Shown here one piece after another: positions 1 through 9,769 of a DNA stretch of 64,000 nt; positions within the stretch are counted from its first letter, which is position 1; every line of letters begins with the position of its first letter. Both the position numbers and the translations under genes were made by a program. The notes under the pieces are model-generated. The model had not been told where the DNA came from. It saw only the letters and a list, made by a program, of their open reading frames with translations, and searched no databases. This DNA comes from Deinandra increscens subsp. villosa (lineage: Eukaryota; Streptophyta; Magnoliopsida; Asterales; Asteraceae), in contig JBCNJP010000006.1 in assembly GCA_039602395.1 (NCBI GenBank), positions 51,487,502 to 51,551,501 on the forward strand, written 5' to 3'.

Positions 1-210
1 ACCAGACCTGCTCGAACGAAACTACCGAGCGAAATTCCCTGAACGAAAGTTCAAACCAGTTTCAGGCGAAACTAGGCTAGCGAAACTGTGCCAACAGTTT
101 CGAGCGAAACTAGCCTAGCGAAACTGTGTCATCGGGTGTTGCCTAGCGAAAGTGCTGCCCGTGTACACAGCGAAACTGCCTAGCGAAACTGCTAGCGAAA
201 CTGTGACCAG
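1..210. repeat. Degenerate GCGAAACT repeat cluster
   Basis: The octamer GCGAAACT and close variants recur about every 15-30 bases (for example AGCGAAACTG, GGCGAAACTA). It lies inside LTR B. The spacing is irregular, so this is a motif cluster and not a clean satellite. Confidence 0.7.
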
Positions 211-1311
211 AATCCAAACTTGTGCAATTTGTTTAAATGCCTTGCCATGACTTACACAATTATGCTATGATGAAACATGTTAGATTTCTGTATTAAGTGA
301 ACCCCTGTTTATGATCAACCATCGGTATCGTGTGTCGTTATGTCGTGTCGTTTTTTCCAACGTGCTAATAGTTTTAAACACAACCTTACACCTAAGACCT
401 TAATGTGATTATTAGGTCCTCATTAACAACCATAACCGAATTAATTGAAGCTTAAGCCGAGCAACCTAAGGTGAGTTTCACTTACTGTTATAGTTGCATC
501 CGGTAAGGGATGGCAACACACGGTAAAGGTACTTCTTTACTTGAGTATTTATCCCACTATATCACATGTTCACTGAATTGCTTTATAAACAAAAGTCCTT
601 ACTTATCGGGCCATTAGTATTGAATAGCGAGGTAATGTTGAGTAGATCTACTGGGGATTGACACCCCCGCTCAGCGGTGCACAGGATGCACCCTCCCGAC
701 TGGCGGTCGGACTGAGACCAATATTAGCCTAGGAACACCGTGATCGGGAAAGACACGGGGAAGGCAAATTATATAGGTGAATACCTATCAAATACCATGT
801 CAGCTTTGGTTGCGAACGTTCAGAGGAGCATAAGCATAGGCTAGCTACCTAATGATACGGATAATACTTACATTTCTAAATTACGAATTTATTGCTTTAC
901 GATTCGTATGCATTTGTGGTCTACATGGTGTAGTGTAGACTGATTAGTGAACTCACCAGCCCTTTTAGCTGACACTTGATCGTTGTTTACTTTTCAGGTC
1001 GTTAGGCGGATCCTTGGATGGCACGGGTGGCGGCAGTACTCTCTTTGCAAACCTTTTTGGGGAAATTCATATTACTAAACTTTATGATCATGTCTTTTGT
1101 GTATCAAACTTGTAATCGCTTTTTATGCTTCCGCTGTACTTCTAAACTGACTTATGTATTTGTTAAACAAACTTTCCTCTACTTTAATTTTAAAGCCCCT
1201 TATCTTTTGTTTAATTACTGTTATGGCTTGGTTGTAACTAAAGTCTTGGATCCTGGTCTGGCTCACACCCCACACGGTTATACTCCGTTAGTGGGATTTG
1301 GGGGTGTGACA
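1..1311 (+). mobile_element. LTR B (3' part), gypsy-type
   Basis: The right-hand part of a long terminal repeat in plus orientation, cut off by the window start. It ends with GGGGGTGTGACA at 1311, and the reading frame of element A resumes immediately after. The LTRs of D and J end with the same GTGTGACA in their sense direction, which sets the orientation. The part before the end (about 440-1010) has the GTGAGTTTCACTTAC-like and TTTTCAGGTCGTTAG blocks that also occur in LTR J. The translated plus-strand frames here show no domain. The left end and target duplication lie outside the window, so full element and solo LTR cannot be told apart. Confidence 0.7.
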
Positions 1312-2319
1312 CACTTGGCCGAAATAAATCCATTATCAAGCAATTCCTTCAGTTGCTTCATTAATTCTTGCATCTCAGTAGGGGCTAGCCGATACGGAGC
1401 TCGTGCCACCGGCTTTGCCCCAGGTACCAAATCGATCCGAAATTCCACATCCCTATCCGGTGGTATACCCGAAAGGTCTTCAGGAAAAACGTCTAAGAAT
1501 TCTTGCACCACGGGTACCCCTTCTGCTTTATTATTCTCACGTTCGGTATCCACCACATATGCCAGATAGGATTTACATCCTTGTTGGATGTATTTCCTTG
1601 CCTCCATTACTGAACACAACGTGATCTCAATCTTTCTTTCTCGTTGAACAACAACCTGCTTCCCGCTCGGCGATATTAATTCAATCACCTTGCGGTTACA
1701 CACCACATTGGCTTGGTATTTAGATAACCAATCCATTCCCACTATCACCTTGAATTCCCCCATCATCATTGGTATTAAATCGATAGAGTAATCTTCATCT
1801 TCTATAGAGATTTTACAATCACGATACACATCGAAGACTAAGACACTCTTGTTATCTGCTATTTCTACTTCTAAGGGCACAGACAGCTTGTTAATAACAA
1901 AAGAAGGGTGGCGGGTAAAATCATAAGAAACAAATGACCTACTCGCCCCGTATCAAACAATACATATGCAAGGATAGAATTGACAAGAAAGATACCTGTC
2001 ACTACCCCTGGATCCACCTTTCCCTCCTCCACAGTCAGCTGATAAGATCTTCCTCTCGCTCGAGGAATATCTGGCTTCACTACGCCTTGACCTGCCCCCG
2101 CAATCGGGTTTGAGCATTCACTCTTTTTATGGCCCGTCTTTCCGCATCCAAAACATAACCGTGCCGAACTAGGACATTGTGTATACTATGTCCCATCTTT
2201 CCACAACCATAGCACTGCTTTGTTAAAAAGAAACACCCCCCCTTATGAGCTCTCCCACAATGTGGGCAATCAGATGATCCACTCTTCTTATGTTCAGCTT
2301 TCTTGGGTGATTCATTCAT
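1312..2319 (-). pseudogene. Element A: zinc knuckle, protease, start of RT (gypsy)
   Basis: Continuation of the minus-strand gag-pol of element A. In order it shows a zinc-knuckle region (CPHCGRAHKGGC, then CYGCGKMGHS) near 2160-2270, an aspartic-protease segment with LFDTG near 1950-2000, the SIDLIPMMMGEFKVIVGMDWL block (about 1720-1800), and the linker leading into reverse transcriptase (VFPEDLSGIPP, then YRLAPTEMQELMKQ near 1340-1400). The frame changes at about 2080 and 1875. The ORF runs into LTR B at 1311, just where family members continue into the RT catalytic part. RT core, RNase H and integrase are therefore absent from the window. Confidence 0.85.
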
Positions 2320-3128
2320 CCTTGGCTTCTTGTTTGGGGTAAACTGCTTTCTACTCCCCTCTTCTCACCTCTTTCCACCTGCTTTTTCAGCTCCAATTCT
2401 CTCTCTCGACAAGCATTGATCATTTCCTCGAGAGTCACACATCGGGAAGCATTAATGAACTCCCTAAAATTAGCGTTCGGCATATTGTTAAACTGGTAGA
2501 TCTTTTGCTTCTCTGTTCTCAGCAGCTCTTTACATAATTTCACCCGATCCAGGAAGTAACTGATCACCTCCCCGATCGGTTGTCCCTTCCTTTGGCGAAA
2601 CTACATCAACTCATCTTGTATTTTGTTTACTTCCGACTCAGGGCTATGATATACCGTAAACACCGCTTTAAACTCTTCCCAATTCATGGCCTTTATGGCC
2701 TCCCTTCCCTTTTCCTCACGTGTCATATCCCACCAGTCTTTTGCATGTGACCTGAGTTGCCCGGTTGCAAACATTACTTGATCCTCCGGCCCACAGTGAC
2801 TTCGCTCAAATACCGCTTCAATTTCCGCTAGCCATCGATAACAGGCTATTGGATCCGCCTCACTAGTATATAGGGGAGGCTTACACGCGATGAAATCTTT
2901 GTAAGTACACCTCCCCTTATCTTTCTTCCCGCTTCCTTCCTCCATAAGGTCATTCCTCATCGATTCCAGCTTCTTTTCCAATTCCTCCATCAAGGCATTT
3001 TCCATTTGACCCACATGGGTCCGTACCGCTGTTTCCACCGAGATCTCAATTTCATCTGAGATCAGCTTCCTTACTTCTGTAATCATGGGCTCTGTAAGAG
3101 CCCCAGCTGGGTTGTTTTCATCCGCCAT
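2316..3128 (-). pseudogene. Element A: gag (Retrotrans_gag)
   Basis: Minus-strand gag of a Ty3/gypsy element, starting MADENNPAG at 3128. An N-terminal helical region (about residues 15-70) is followed by the capsid-like core with YRWLAEIEAVFERSHC and HAKDWWDMTREEKG (about 2690-2850), and by EFINASRCVTLEEMINACRE near 2410-2460. A stop and frame change near 2590 split it into two ORFs (3128-2601 and 2567-2316). It lies about 260 bp downstream of the primer site at 3388-3400, as expected for gag. The breaks show it is not functional. Confidence 0.85.
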
Positions 3129-3387
3129 AGTAAACTGAAAGTTTACAATAGGTTAGCATCATAATCACATACTTCCGATTTTCAATCACTAAAAATTTTC
3201 AGCTTAACCATTTAAAATAATCCATACCGCACATTTCAACATTCAATATCACAATATATAATTTAAATCACTTACTTATATCACTTACCGGGTCAGAAGA
3301 TCGAACCGTGAACCCAACATCTTTCCCCATCACGAGCACTTGGTTTGAGTTCAAGTGCCCTCGTGACACTTGAATCCCTCAAACCAT

Positions 3388-3400
3388 GGCTCTGATACCA
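3388..3400 (-). promoter_or_regulatory. Primer binding site of element A (tRNA-iMet)
   Basis: On the minus strand this reads TGGTATCAGAGCC, complementary to the 3' end of initiator-methionine tRNA, the usual primer for plant gypsy and copia elements. It follows the LTR end (TTACA at 3404) after 3 bases and fixes element A as minus-strand. Confidence 0.9.
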
Positions 3401-3403
3401 ACT

Positions 3404-5366
3404 TGTAAGGCCCCAATCCCATTTTGATGTATTAACATCGTTTCAAAAATCAGAGTTTGAAAATTTCATCTTATACTTAGACCTTCATCCATCATATAAG
3501 CAATATTTACAAAATCATGCGTTTAACGCTGTTAACTACATGATAGTTTACTTACAAACATTTACTACTGCAAACATATAAATTAAAATCCCAAAATACA
3601 TGATGTTCGGTTCCAAAAGTCTTCGATTCGATCCCGACCCGTCAACTATCGATTACCTGCCAAGAACACTAGTAACACGTTAGTATTGATGGCACATAAC
3701 AGCAATCAACACAATACATCATTTAAATTCAAGAAAACAAAACAAAAATCCGGACAGCAGCTCCAAGCGTATCGCTTGGAGCTCCTGGACTTCCAGGCGA
3801 TACGCCTGGAGCCTGATTTCCAGGGCTCCACGCCAATTTTGCCATACTTAGCCATTTTTATGCATTTTTCAGCTTGGTTTACCTCCAAACTATCAAACCT
3901 GAATTTTTAGCATCATGAACTCATTGTTACCTGCAATATGAAGACTTCACCCAAGTTCACAAATTTCATATCCGATTTCATTATTCTGATAAAGATAACT
4001 GCAACTTCTTACCCGACCCGTTTGACCCGCTAACACACTAGTCACAAAACCAACTTAGGATTATGCTTCCAATTAGAATTTCCTTCATTATAATTCCCCT
4101 TAGCACACACACATTGTGCTAATCCACTTAAATTCGATGTTGGGACAATCCGAGATCCCAAAACTCTCATGGTTTCCCGTCTTGCCACAACATCCAGCTC
4201 AACCCAAATTGGGTCATATACTGCAGTCCTAGTTAGTCATTTTCATAACCAACTTCTCAATTGATTTCCCATTACCCTCAACACATATAGTTCATCAAAT
4301 TTCCGCTTTAACATCAAATTATAACCAACTATTTAACGCCAACCACTAGCTACTACATGTTACCTTTTAAGCTTTGTTCTTGCCTTCACGTTGATGGCTT
4401 GTGCTTCCTCCTGCGTCACCTAATGACATTATCTTGTTAAGATTACCATACACATCTTTGGTTCACACAATCATCATATATATATATTCTACATTCCATC
4501 ACTACTTAATTCATCAAAAATCTAGCTCATACACATAATCAATTTCATTCGAGCATTTCATCGAACACCTTATATGCATAATTGGTGTTCTTAATGTTTA
4601 GAAGCTTTCATGTGTTCATTCTACCCATAGATCACTTCACAACAAGAAATTCAGTTTTTACACTAAATCAAATACTTTCAACAAGTCTATTAACATGCAT
4701 GGACCACAATTAACCAACCCAAATCACCCATTCACCATGGGTTTCGAATTCCATAGGGTGGGGCTTGAACCCACCACAATTTCTACTAATTACACACAAA
4801 AATCAGTCATGCAAGACGAAATTAAGCATAATCCAGGTTCACTAAAACATGTACTACTGATTTCATGCATCAATTTGACATCTAGCTAAAGCTCATAAGA
4901 TCAACCTACTTAGTTTTCACTTACTTGACAAGATACTCAGAAATCTAAGGTAGAAATCGAGATGTAGAAGGTCTCCCAAGCCCAAGTTCGACTTCCCCTT
5001 CCAAAATATCCAAACCACAAGCTCCAATTTAAAGATTTCTCAAGAGTTAGGGTTTTTCTCCCTATCCTCCCCTCCTAGTCGCGATTTCTGAGTCTGGGGT
5101 AATCCCAGACTTGTTTTCTCCTCTTAATTTTCAACTATGGTCCCTCTAATATCATGTTTTATAAAAATTTAGCCAAAACCCTCATTTACATAATTAATCC
5201 TCCAACTTTCCTTTAGTTTTAACATCTATTAGTAAAGTTAACTTTTTAACTAAGAATCCCCATTAAATAACCCGGTTAACCTTCTAAACCCGCTTATTAC
5301 TCTAAACCCAAGTAAATCATAATTAGAGTTAAACACCCAATTTATTATGAAATTCGGGATGTTACA
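3404..5366 (-). repeat. 5' LTR of element A (about 1.96 kb)
   Basis: On the minus strand it starts TGTAACATCCCGAATTT at 5366 and ends GGGGCCTTACA at 3404, giving TG...CA ends directly upstream of the primer site. It holds a pair of perfect short palindromes at 3760-3810. LTRs H and I start with the same TGTAACAT but otherwise look different, so A is probably a separate family. There are no convincing ORFs. Bases 5367-5371 (CATGT) would be its target duplication, but the other copy is outside the window. Confidence 0.8.
3760..3810. repeat. Two adjacent GCGTATCGC palindromes
   Basis: Two hairpins side by side. Bases 3760-3782 have arms GCTCCAAGCG and CGCTTGGAGC around a 3-base loop. Bases 3792-3810 have arms TCCAGGCG and CGCCTGGA. 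The cores GCGTATCGC and GCGATACGC are reverse complements of each other. A similar pair sits in LTR H near 61382-61430. Confidence 0.8.
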
Positions 5367-5368
5367 CA

Positions 5369-6005
5369 TGTATCTCTATCTCAAACTCCAACACTATATT
5401 TATTTCTCTAAAACAAAATGTGAATCTTATGCTCGTTATGTGTGTCCTAGATGTGTTGAACTTGTTTGGATTATTGATGTTGTTGTGCTCAAACTCAAAC
5501 TCTAAGCGTACTCACTGAACACACCGAGTCGGAGTAACAATAATAGATTTATTGGTATGACAACCCACCTAGTAAATTGAAACGTATTTTCAATGGGTGA
5601 TTAGAAACCTAATTGTCAAGGGTTTGATACGCTCTTATTTGCCCTATTTCATTACTTGTTTATCATATTCTTTGAATGTTCACTTAACACATAGATCGCA
5701 TGCTTAATACTAATGTTATATAATAAACCTGGGTTTACTCACCAACTACTTTAGTAGTTGACAATTTATCTTATACATATTGCAGGTAATCGTGTTTGAC
5801 CCAATATGTGATTACTATAGGCTGTTTGACCTAGTTAAATAATGTTTAATTACAGTACTTGTTGTTTTGTCTGTTTCTTGTTTATAAGATATTCCAATAC
5901 ATGAAATAAAAAGGCATGTAATATATTTCAACTTTAATTAGTTGTCATGAGCATCTGTACAGTCATCATGCCCCGACATATTCCGCCGTTGGTTGGGGTG
6001 TGACA
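5369..6005 (+). mobile_element. LTR C, same family as the 5' LTR of D
   Basis: Plus-oriented LTR starting TGTATCTCTATCTC and ending TTGGGGTGTGACA. It is an inverted copy of 45134-45760: both contain TATGTCGGG or its relative near the CA end, the block around CATGAGCATCTG, and the paired TACTTTAGTAGTTG region. No internal region or primer site follows at 6006, where LINE sequence begins. It is therefore a solo LTR or the 3' LTR of an element whose body lies left of A. A begins only 2 bp away. Confidence 0.8.
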
Positions 6006-8420
6006 TTGGCGATTAGGGTTTCTCACCGGAAACAAATTGTTGTCGGCGACATACTTACCGTACACTCACCGGATTTTTTCTCCAAATCCTGGGTTTCATT
6101 TTTTATCCTTTTCTAATCGGTTATCCACGTAAGCATTCAAATACACAAACTCTTTAAGAAATGTAAGTTTCGATATTACTGATGCCACTTCTAGGGTTGT
6201 CGCTCAGCCATCAACTTGGTTGTTGTGTTGGCGACGTTTTTTCTGTGATTAGGGTTAAAGGGTTTGTGCGACCGGAAATCGTTTTGGTGGAATCAGCCGT
6301 CGTCTTAGGGTTTTTGCATGAAGAATGAGTTCCGCTAAACCATTTGCAAACGTAAAAAATATCGATGGTTCTTTTTTGCAGGGGCAAGGCATTCTTAAAA
6401 AATCGAATGTGAAGATTGGTACAAATGTGATTTATGGTGTACCGAAGGGTTTGAATACCGGAATTGGTAACATTCGTGTTAAGGGTATACCGGAGTCGTC
6501 ACTATCTACTCCCAATCGTCGAAGGGTGTCGCTTTCTGATGCGATACTTTTTTAAGGGGTTCCGGTGACCCCTAATCAGCTACATGATGTTCGGGACGTG
6601 GCATTTTTCGCTGATTATACTGCTACTAATGAACGAATACCATACGCGGGGTTGGGTTCATTTTCTGATGATGTTACGTTGCTTACTCCGATGACTAAAG
6701 GGGTTTCTGAAAAGTTTATGGGTTGCATGGGTTTAAACAATAATGGGGATGCAATTTCGGCTAGTGTTGATGTTGCTGTCATGCATGAATATGAAACTAG
6801 CAACAGGGATGATATGGATTTGGGTTTGAACAGTGCATGTAGAACTCACGAAATTAAAGTTGATGCTATTAATTATTCTGTTGCTGATGGCAATATTTGC
6901 AGCAATACTTTTGGGTTCGCGGCTAACGGTGTTGCTATTGCCAACGTGAAATCATGCACCACTAATACTGATTTGCAGCCAACAATAGGTAATAATTCTG
7001 ATCATGTCAACATGGGTGTAGATTTGGTTGGGGGCTGTTCACGAGGTTGATTAAGGAGCTTCGTACGCCGCTACGATCGCGAGTAAGCATCCTAAATCTG
7101 TTGTTTTAAATGGTGTACCATGCAAAGCTATTAATTTCAGGTTTTTAGCTTCTGAGGATAATCGAGTTGGCTTTGATGTGATTATCCCTAGGGATTATGT
7201 TCGAAGTGTCCAAGAAAAGGTGGGATTTACTCTGTTTGGTTGTTTTTTAGGGGATCGGATTGATTTCCCAGTGGTTGATTACTATGTGAAACAGAAGTGG
7301 AAAAAATATGGTTTACAAAAAACAATGATGAACTCAAATGGTTTCTTTTTTTTCAAATTTGAGGATAGGAAGGGGATGATGAGTGCATTGGAAGGTGGTC
7401 CATGGTTAATCTGTAATCGGCCTATTTTTCTTAACATGTGGTCCCCCACTACTCAACTGAAAAAAAAGATGATATAAAGGATGTGGTTGTTTGGATTAAA
7501 CTTCTAAATGTCCCGCTCGCAGCCTATACGGATGATGGTCTTAGCATGCTAGCTTCAAAAATTGGTAAGCCTAAATGTCTTGATTCTTATATCACTTCCA
7601 TGTGTGTTGATGCATGGGGTCGAAGCAGTTATGCTAGAGCTCTCGTGGAAATCCATGCTTCCATGGATTTTAAGGATAGCCTTTCCCTTGCTATCCCGGA
7701 TTTAGATGGGGAGCAATTTATTAGGGAAAAGGTTGATATTGAATATGAATAAAAATCCCCTCAATGTGCCACTTGTTGTGTTTTTGGTCATACTTTGGAC
7801 TCTTGTCCTAAACAGGTTAGGTCCATTCCTAAGGCTACACCCAAAGTGAATGATGATGGGTTTACTAATGTTGTGGGGAAGAAAACTGCTAAAAAGCAAG
7901 GTATTCCTCTAAAGAACCAGAAGCCTAGATTTGAGTATAGACCGGTAAATGGCAATAAGAATTCTGCTAGCTCTGGGCCTAAGGTATCAGGTAAGGTTTC
8001 GTCTTCTAATCCTCCGGTGGTTACTAGAAACTCTTATGAGGCTTTGGATGGTGAATCTTCGGGCTATGACTATGATGATTATGGGGAGTTGGATAATATG
8101 GTGGATGATGTGATTAAGGAAACGAATGAAACTGCTCGATTTATGGCTTCGCAAGTTGCTTTTGCTTCCAAAGGGGCGAGCACTCCTTTTCTTAAATGTG
8201 GTTTCTTATGATGTGCTTAGCCTTTAGTTTCTGTTGGCTCCGGTGTTGGAGCTGCTCGGGATCGTTTGTTTTCGATGATGGAGGTTGATTGCTCATGTTT
8301 GTTCCGATTGCGCTTGATGCTCTAGTTGTTTAGACTAGGTGTTCTTTTTTTTTTCATTGGTTGTTTATTTCATTTTTTGTCTTGTTTCCTTGTTTTGGTT
8401 AGTATGAACTAGTCAACTCA
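6006..8420 (+). mobile_element. LINE-like element, ORF1 only (internally deleted)
   Basis: A plus-strand non-LTR element. A leader of about 320 bp (6006-6324) precedes a gag-like ORF1, and a T- and G-rich tail follows to about 8420. The endonuclease and reverse transcriptase ORF2 that should follow is missing, with under 250 bp between the end of ORF1 and the tail. Both ends are approximate and no target duplication was found by eye. Confidence 0.65.
6325..8211 (+). pseudogene. LINE ORF1: DUF4283 plus zinc knuckle
   Basis: Broken ORF1 starting MSSAKPFANV at 6325. After a low-complexity N-terminal part it has a DUF4283-type RNA-binding region (about 7110-7480) with FGCFLGDRIDFPVV and FFFKFEDRKGMMSALEGGPW, then WSPTTQLKKKDD and VVVWIKLLNVPL. 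A CCHC knuckle follows (CATCCVFGHTLDSC, about 7765-7805), then a charged Ser/Asn-rich tail. Stops occur near 6553 and 7750 and frame changes near 7050 and 7470. In plants this pairing of domains is typical of LINE nucleic-acid chaperone proteins. Confidence 0.8.
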
Positions 8421-9769
8421 CTATGTGGGGATCATGGGCCTACGGCAAACACTGTTAAGGGAGACTAAAATTGGGTTGAGACTAAATTGATTTTAAAAAG
8501 TTTGGACTAAAATTGTTAAAATGTGCAAACGTTGAAGACTAAAAACAAAATTTACTCATTGATCATAGAGTAGAGTTGGGGCGTGTGAAAAGAGTATTTC
8601 ACTAACCATGTCCATGTGTCAGTTTCTCTCAAATTTAATCGGAAATAAATCCATATTTAGATAAGATCTGTATAGTACTATGCGGGTTGAATATTATTAA
8701 TATTTTTTTATACTCTGAGAATATTGAAATTACGTATATAATCAAATAAGTTTTTATTTTCAATGTTTTTTTAGCTAGGACAGGCCTACTTTTGTTAATA
8801 AAATTAACTAATTGAGAAACTTGGTAACGCGGGTGTGATGTGATCGGCTCAAGCCAGCTATGTTGTCCGTCAAGTTGGGCTCGAGCCTGAGTTAATGACT
8901 GTTTTTAAGTATTGAAATACTCTATTTGTAAAATTGTAATTGTAAAGCCAAGAAGATTATCAAGCTTGTGTTATATTAAACTTTCTACTACTTTTTTCTC
9001 TGTATATTTATGTAGTCACCACCTTTTCTATTGTTACGGTGCCAAGCATCACAGCATCAATAAGGGTAATCGCACTTGAGAAGCACACCCGAACACCAGT
9101 AAACCCACTCTAGCTCCAAGCTCTTCGTCATGATTTTGCTCCAGAGTTGGTATCACGATGCTCTATAAAGCCGTTAAGCAAAGAAACCACAACTTGTTAT
9201 TTAACAAGATCGAGTCGAACAAAATGCATGCAAACTATGGTTACGATAGAGTGTACAAGTGCAAGATCATCCAATCAGCAAACGTCGATCAAGACAATGA
9301 TGGCTAAGATCACAATTCATACCTCAAATTAACATACCAAATATGACTGTTGACCTTCTAATCACAAGATTGCCTGCTTACAAGCAATGTTATGCTTGAC
9401 ACCGAGCAGGATTTGAACCGTGAATCCCAGACTTCCCGGTTTTCAAAAGAAAACACTGATATGATAGTCAAATACCAACTTTCTACATACAGAAGGGGAA
9501 ATATTGCGTCGAAATCACTTAACCAAAAGTACGATTATCAAATTCGGTGAGCGAGCCCAATTATGTGACCTTCGGATCACATAAGAGTCACCTTTTACCA
9601 ACAATATCTTCTATGTAGGAAAATGATCCCGTACCCAACAAATAAAACTATAACTGCATTTTGTATTAGGGACATATAATAAAACAACTAACTAATCATT
9701 CATATGCATCAAACAGTCAATGCACAACAGTTCAAATCCATACCCACAAACAGTAGCCACGTGCATGGT
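8421..9769. other. Intergenic spacer, downstream of ADA2
   Basis: AT-rich non-coding DNA. The part nearest 9769 should hold the ADA2 3' untranslated region. A fragment near 9145-9163 (GAGTTGGTATCACGATGCTC) resembles an LTR-retroelement primer site, and 9405-9480 holds a weak tRNA-like B box on the minus strand. Neither could be extended into an element. No ORF here looks real. Confidence 0.5.

Noticed and set aside
1018..1569. Plus-strand 183-aa ORF
   Set aside because: It spans the junction of LTR B and antisense gag-pol of A, has no domain and is a shadow frame.
9145..9163. Primer-site-like GAGTTGGTATCACGATGCTC
   Set aside because: No LTR end or gag could be attached on either side.
9400..9480. 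tRNA-like piece on the minus strand with GGTTCAAATCC
   Set aside because: Only the B box is convincing; no A box at proper spacing.
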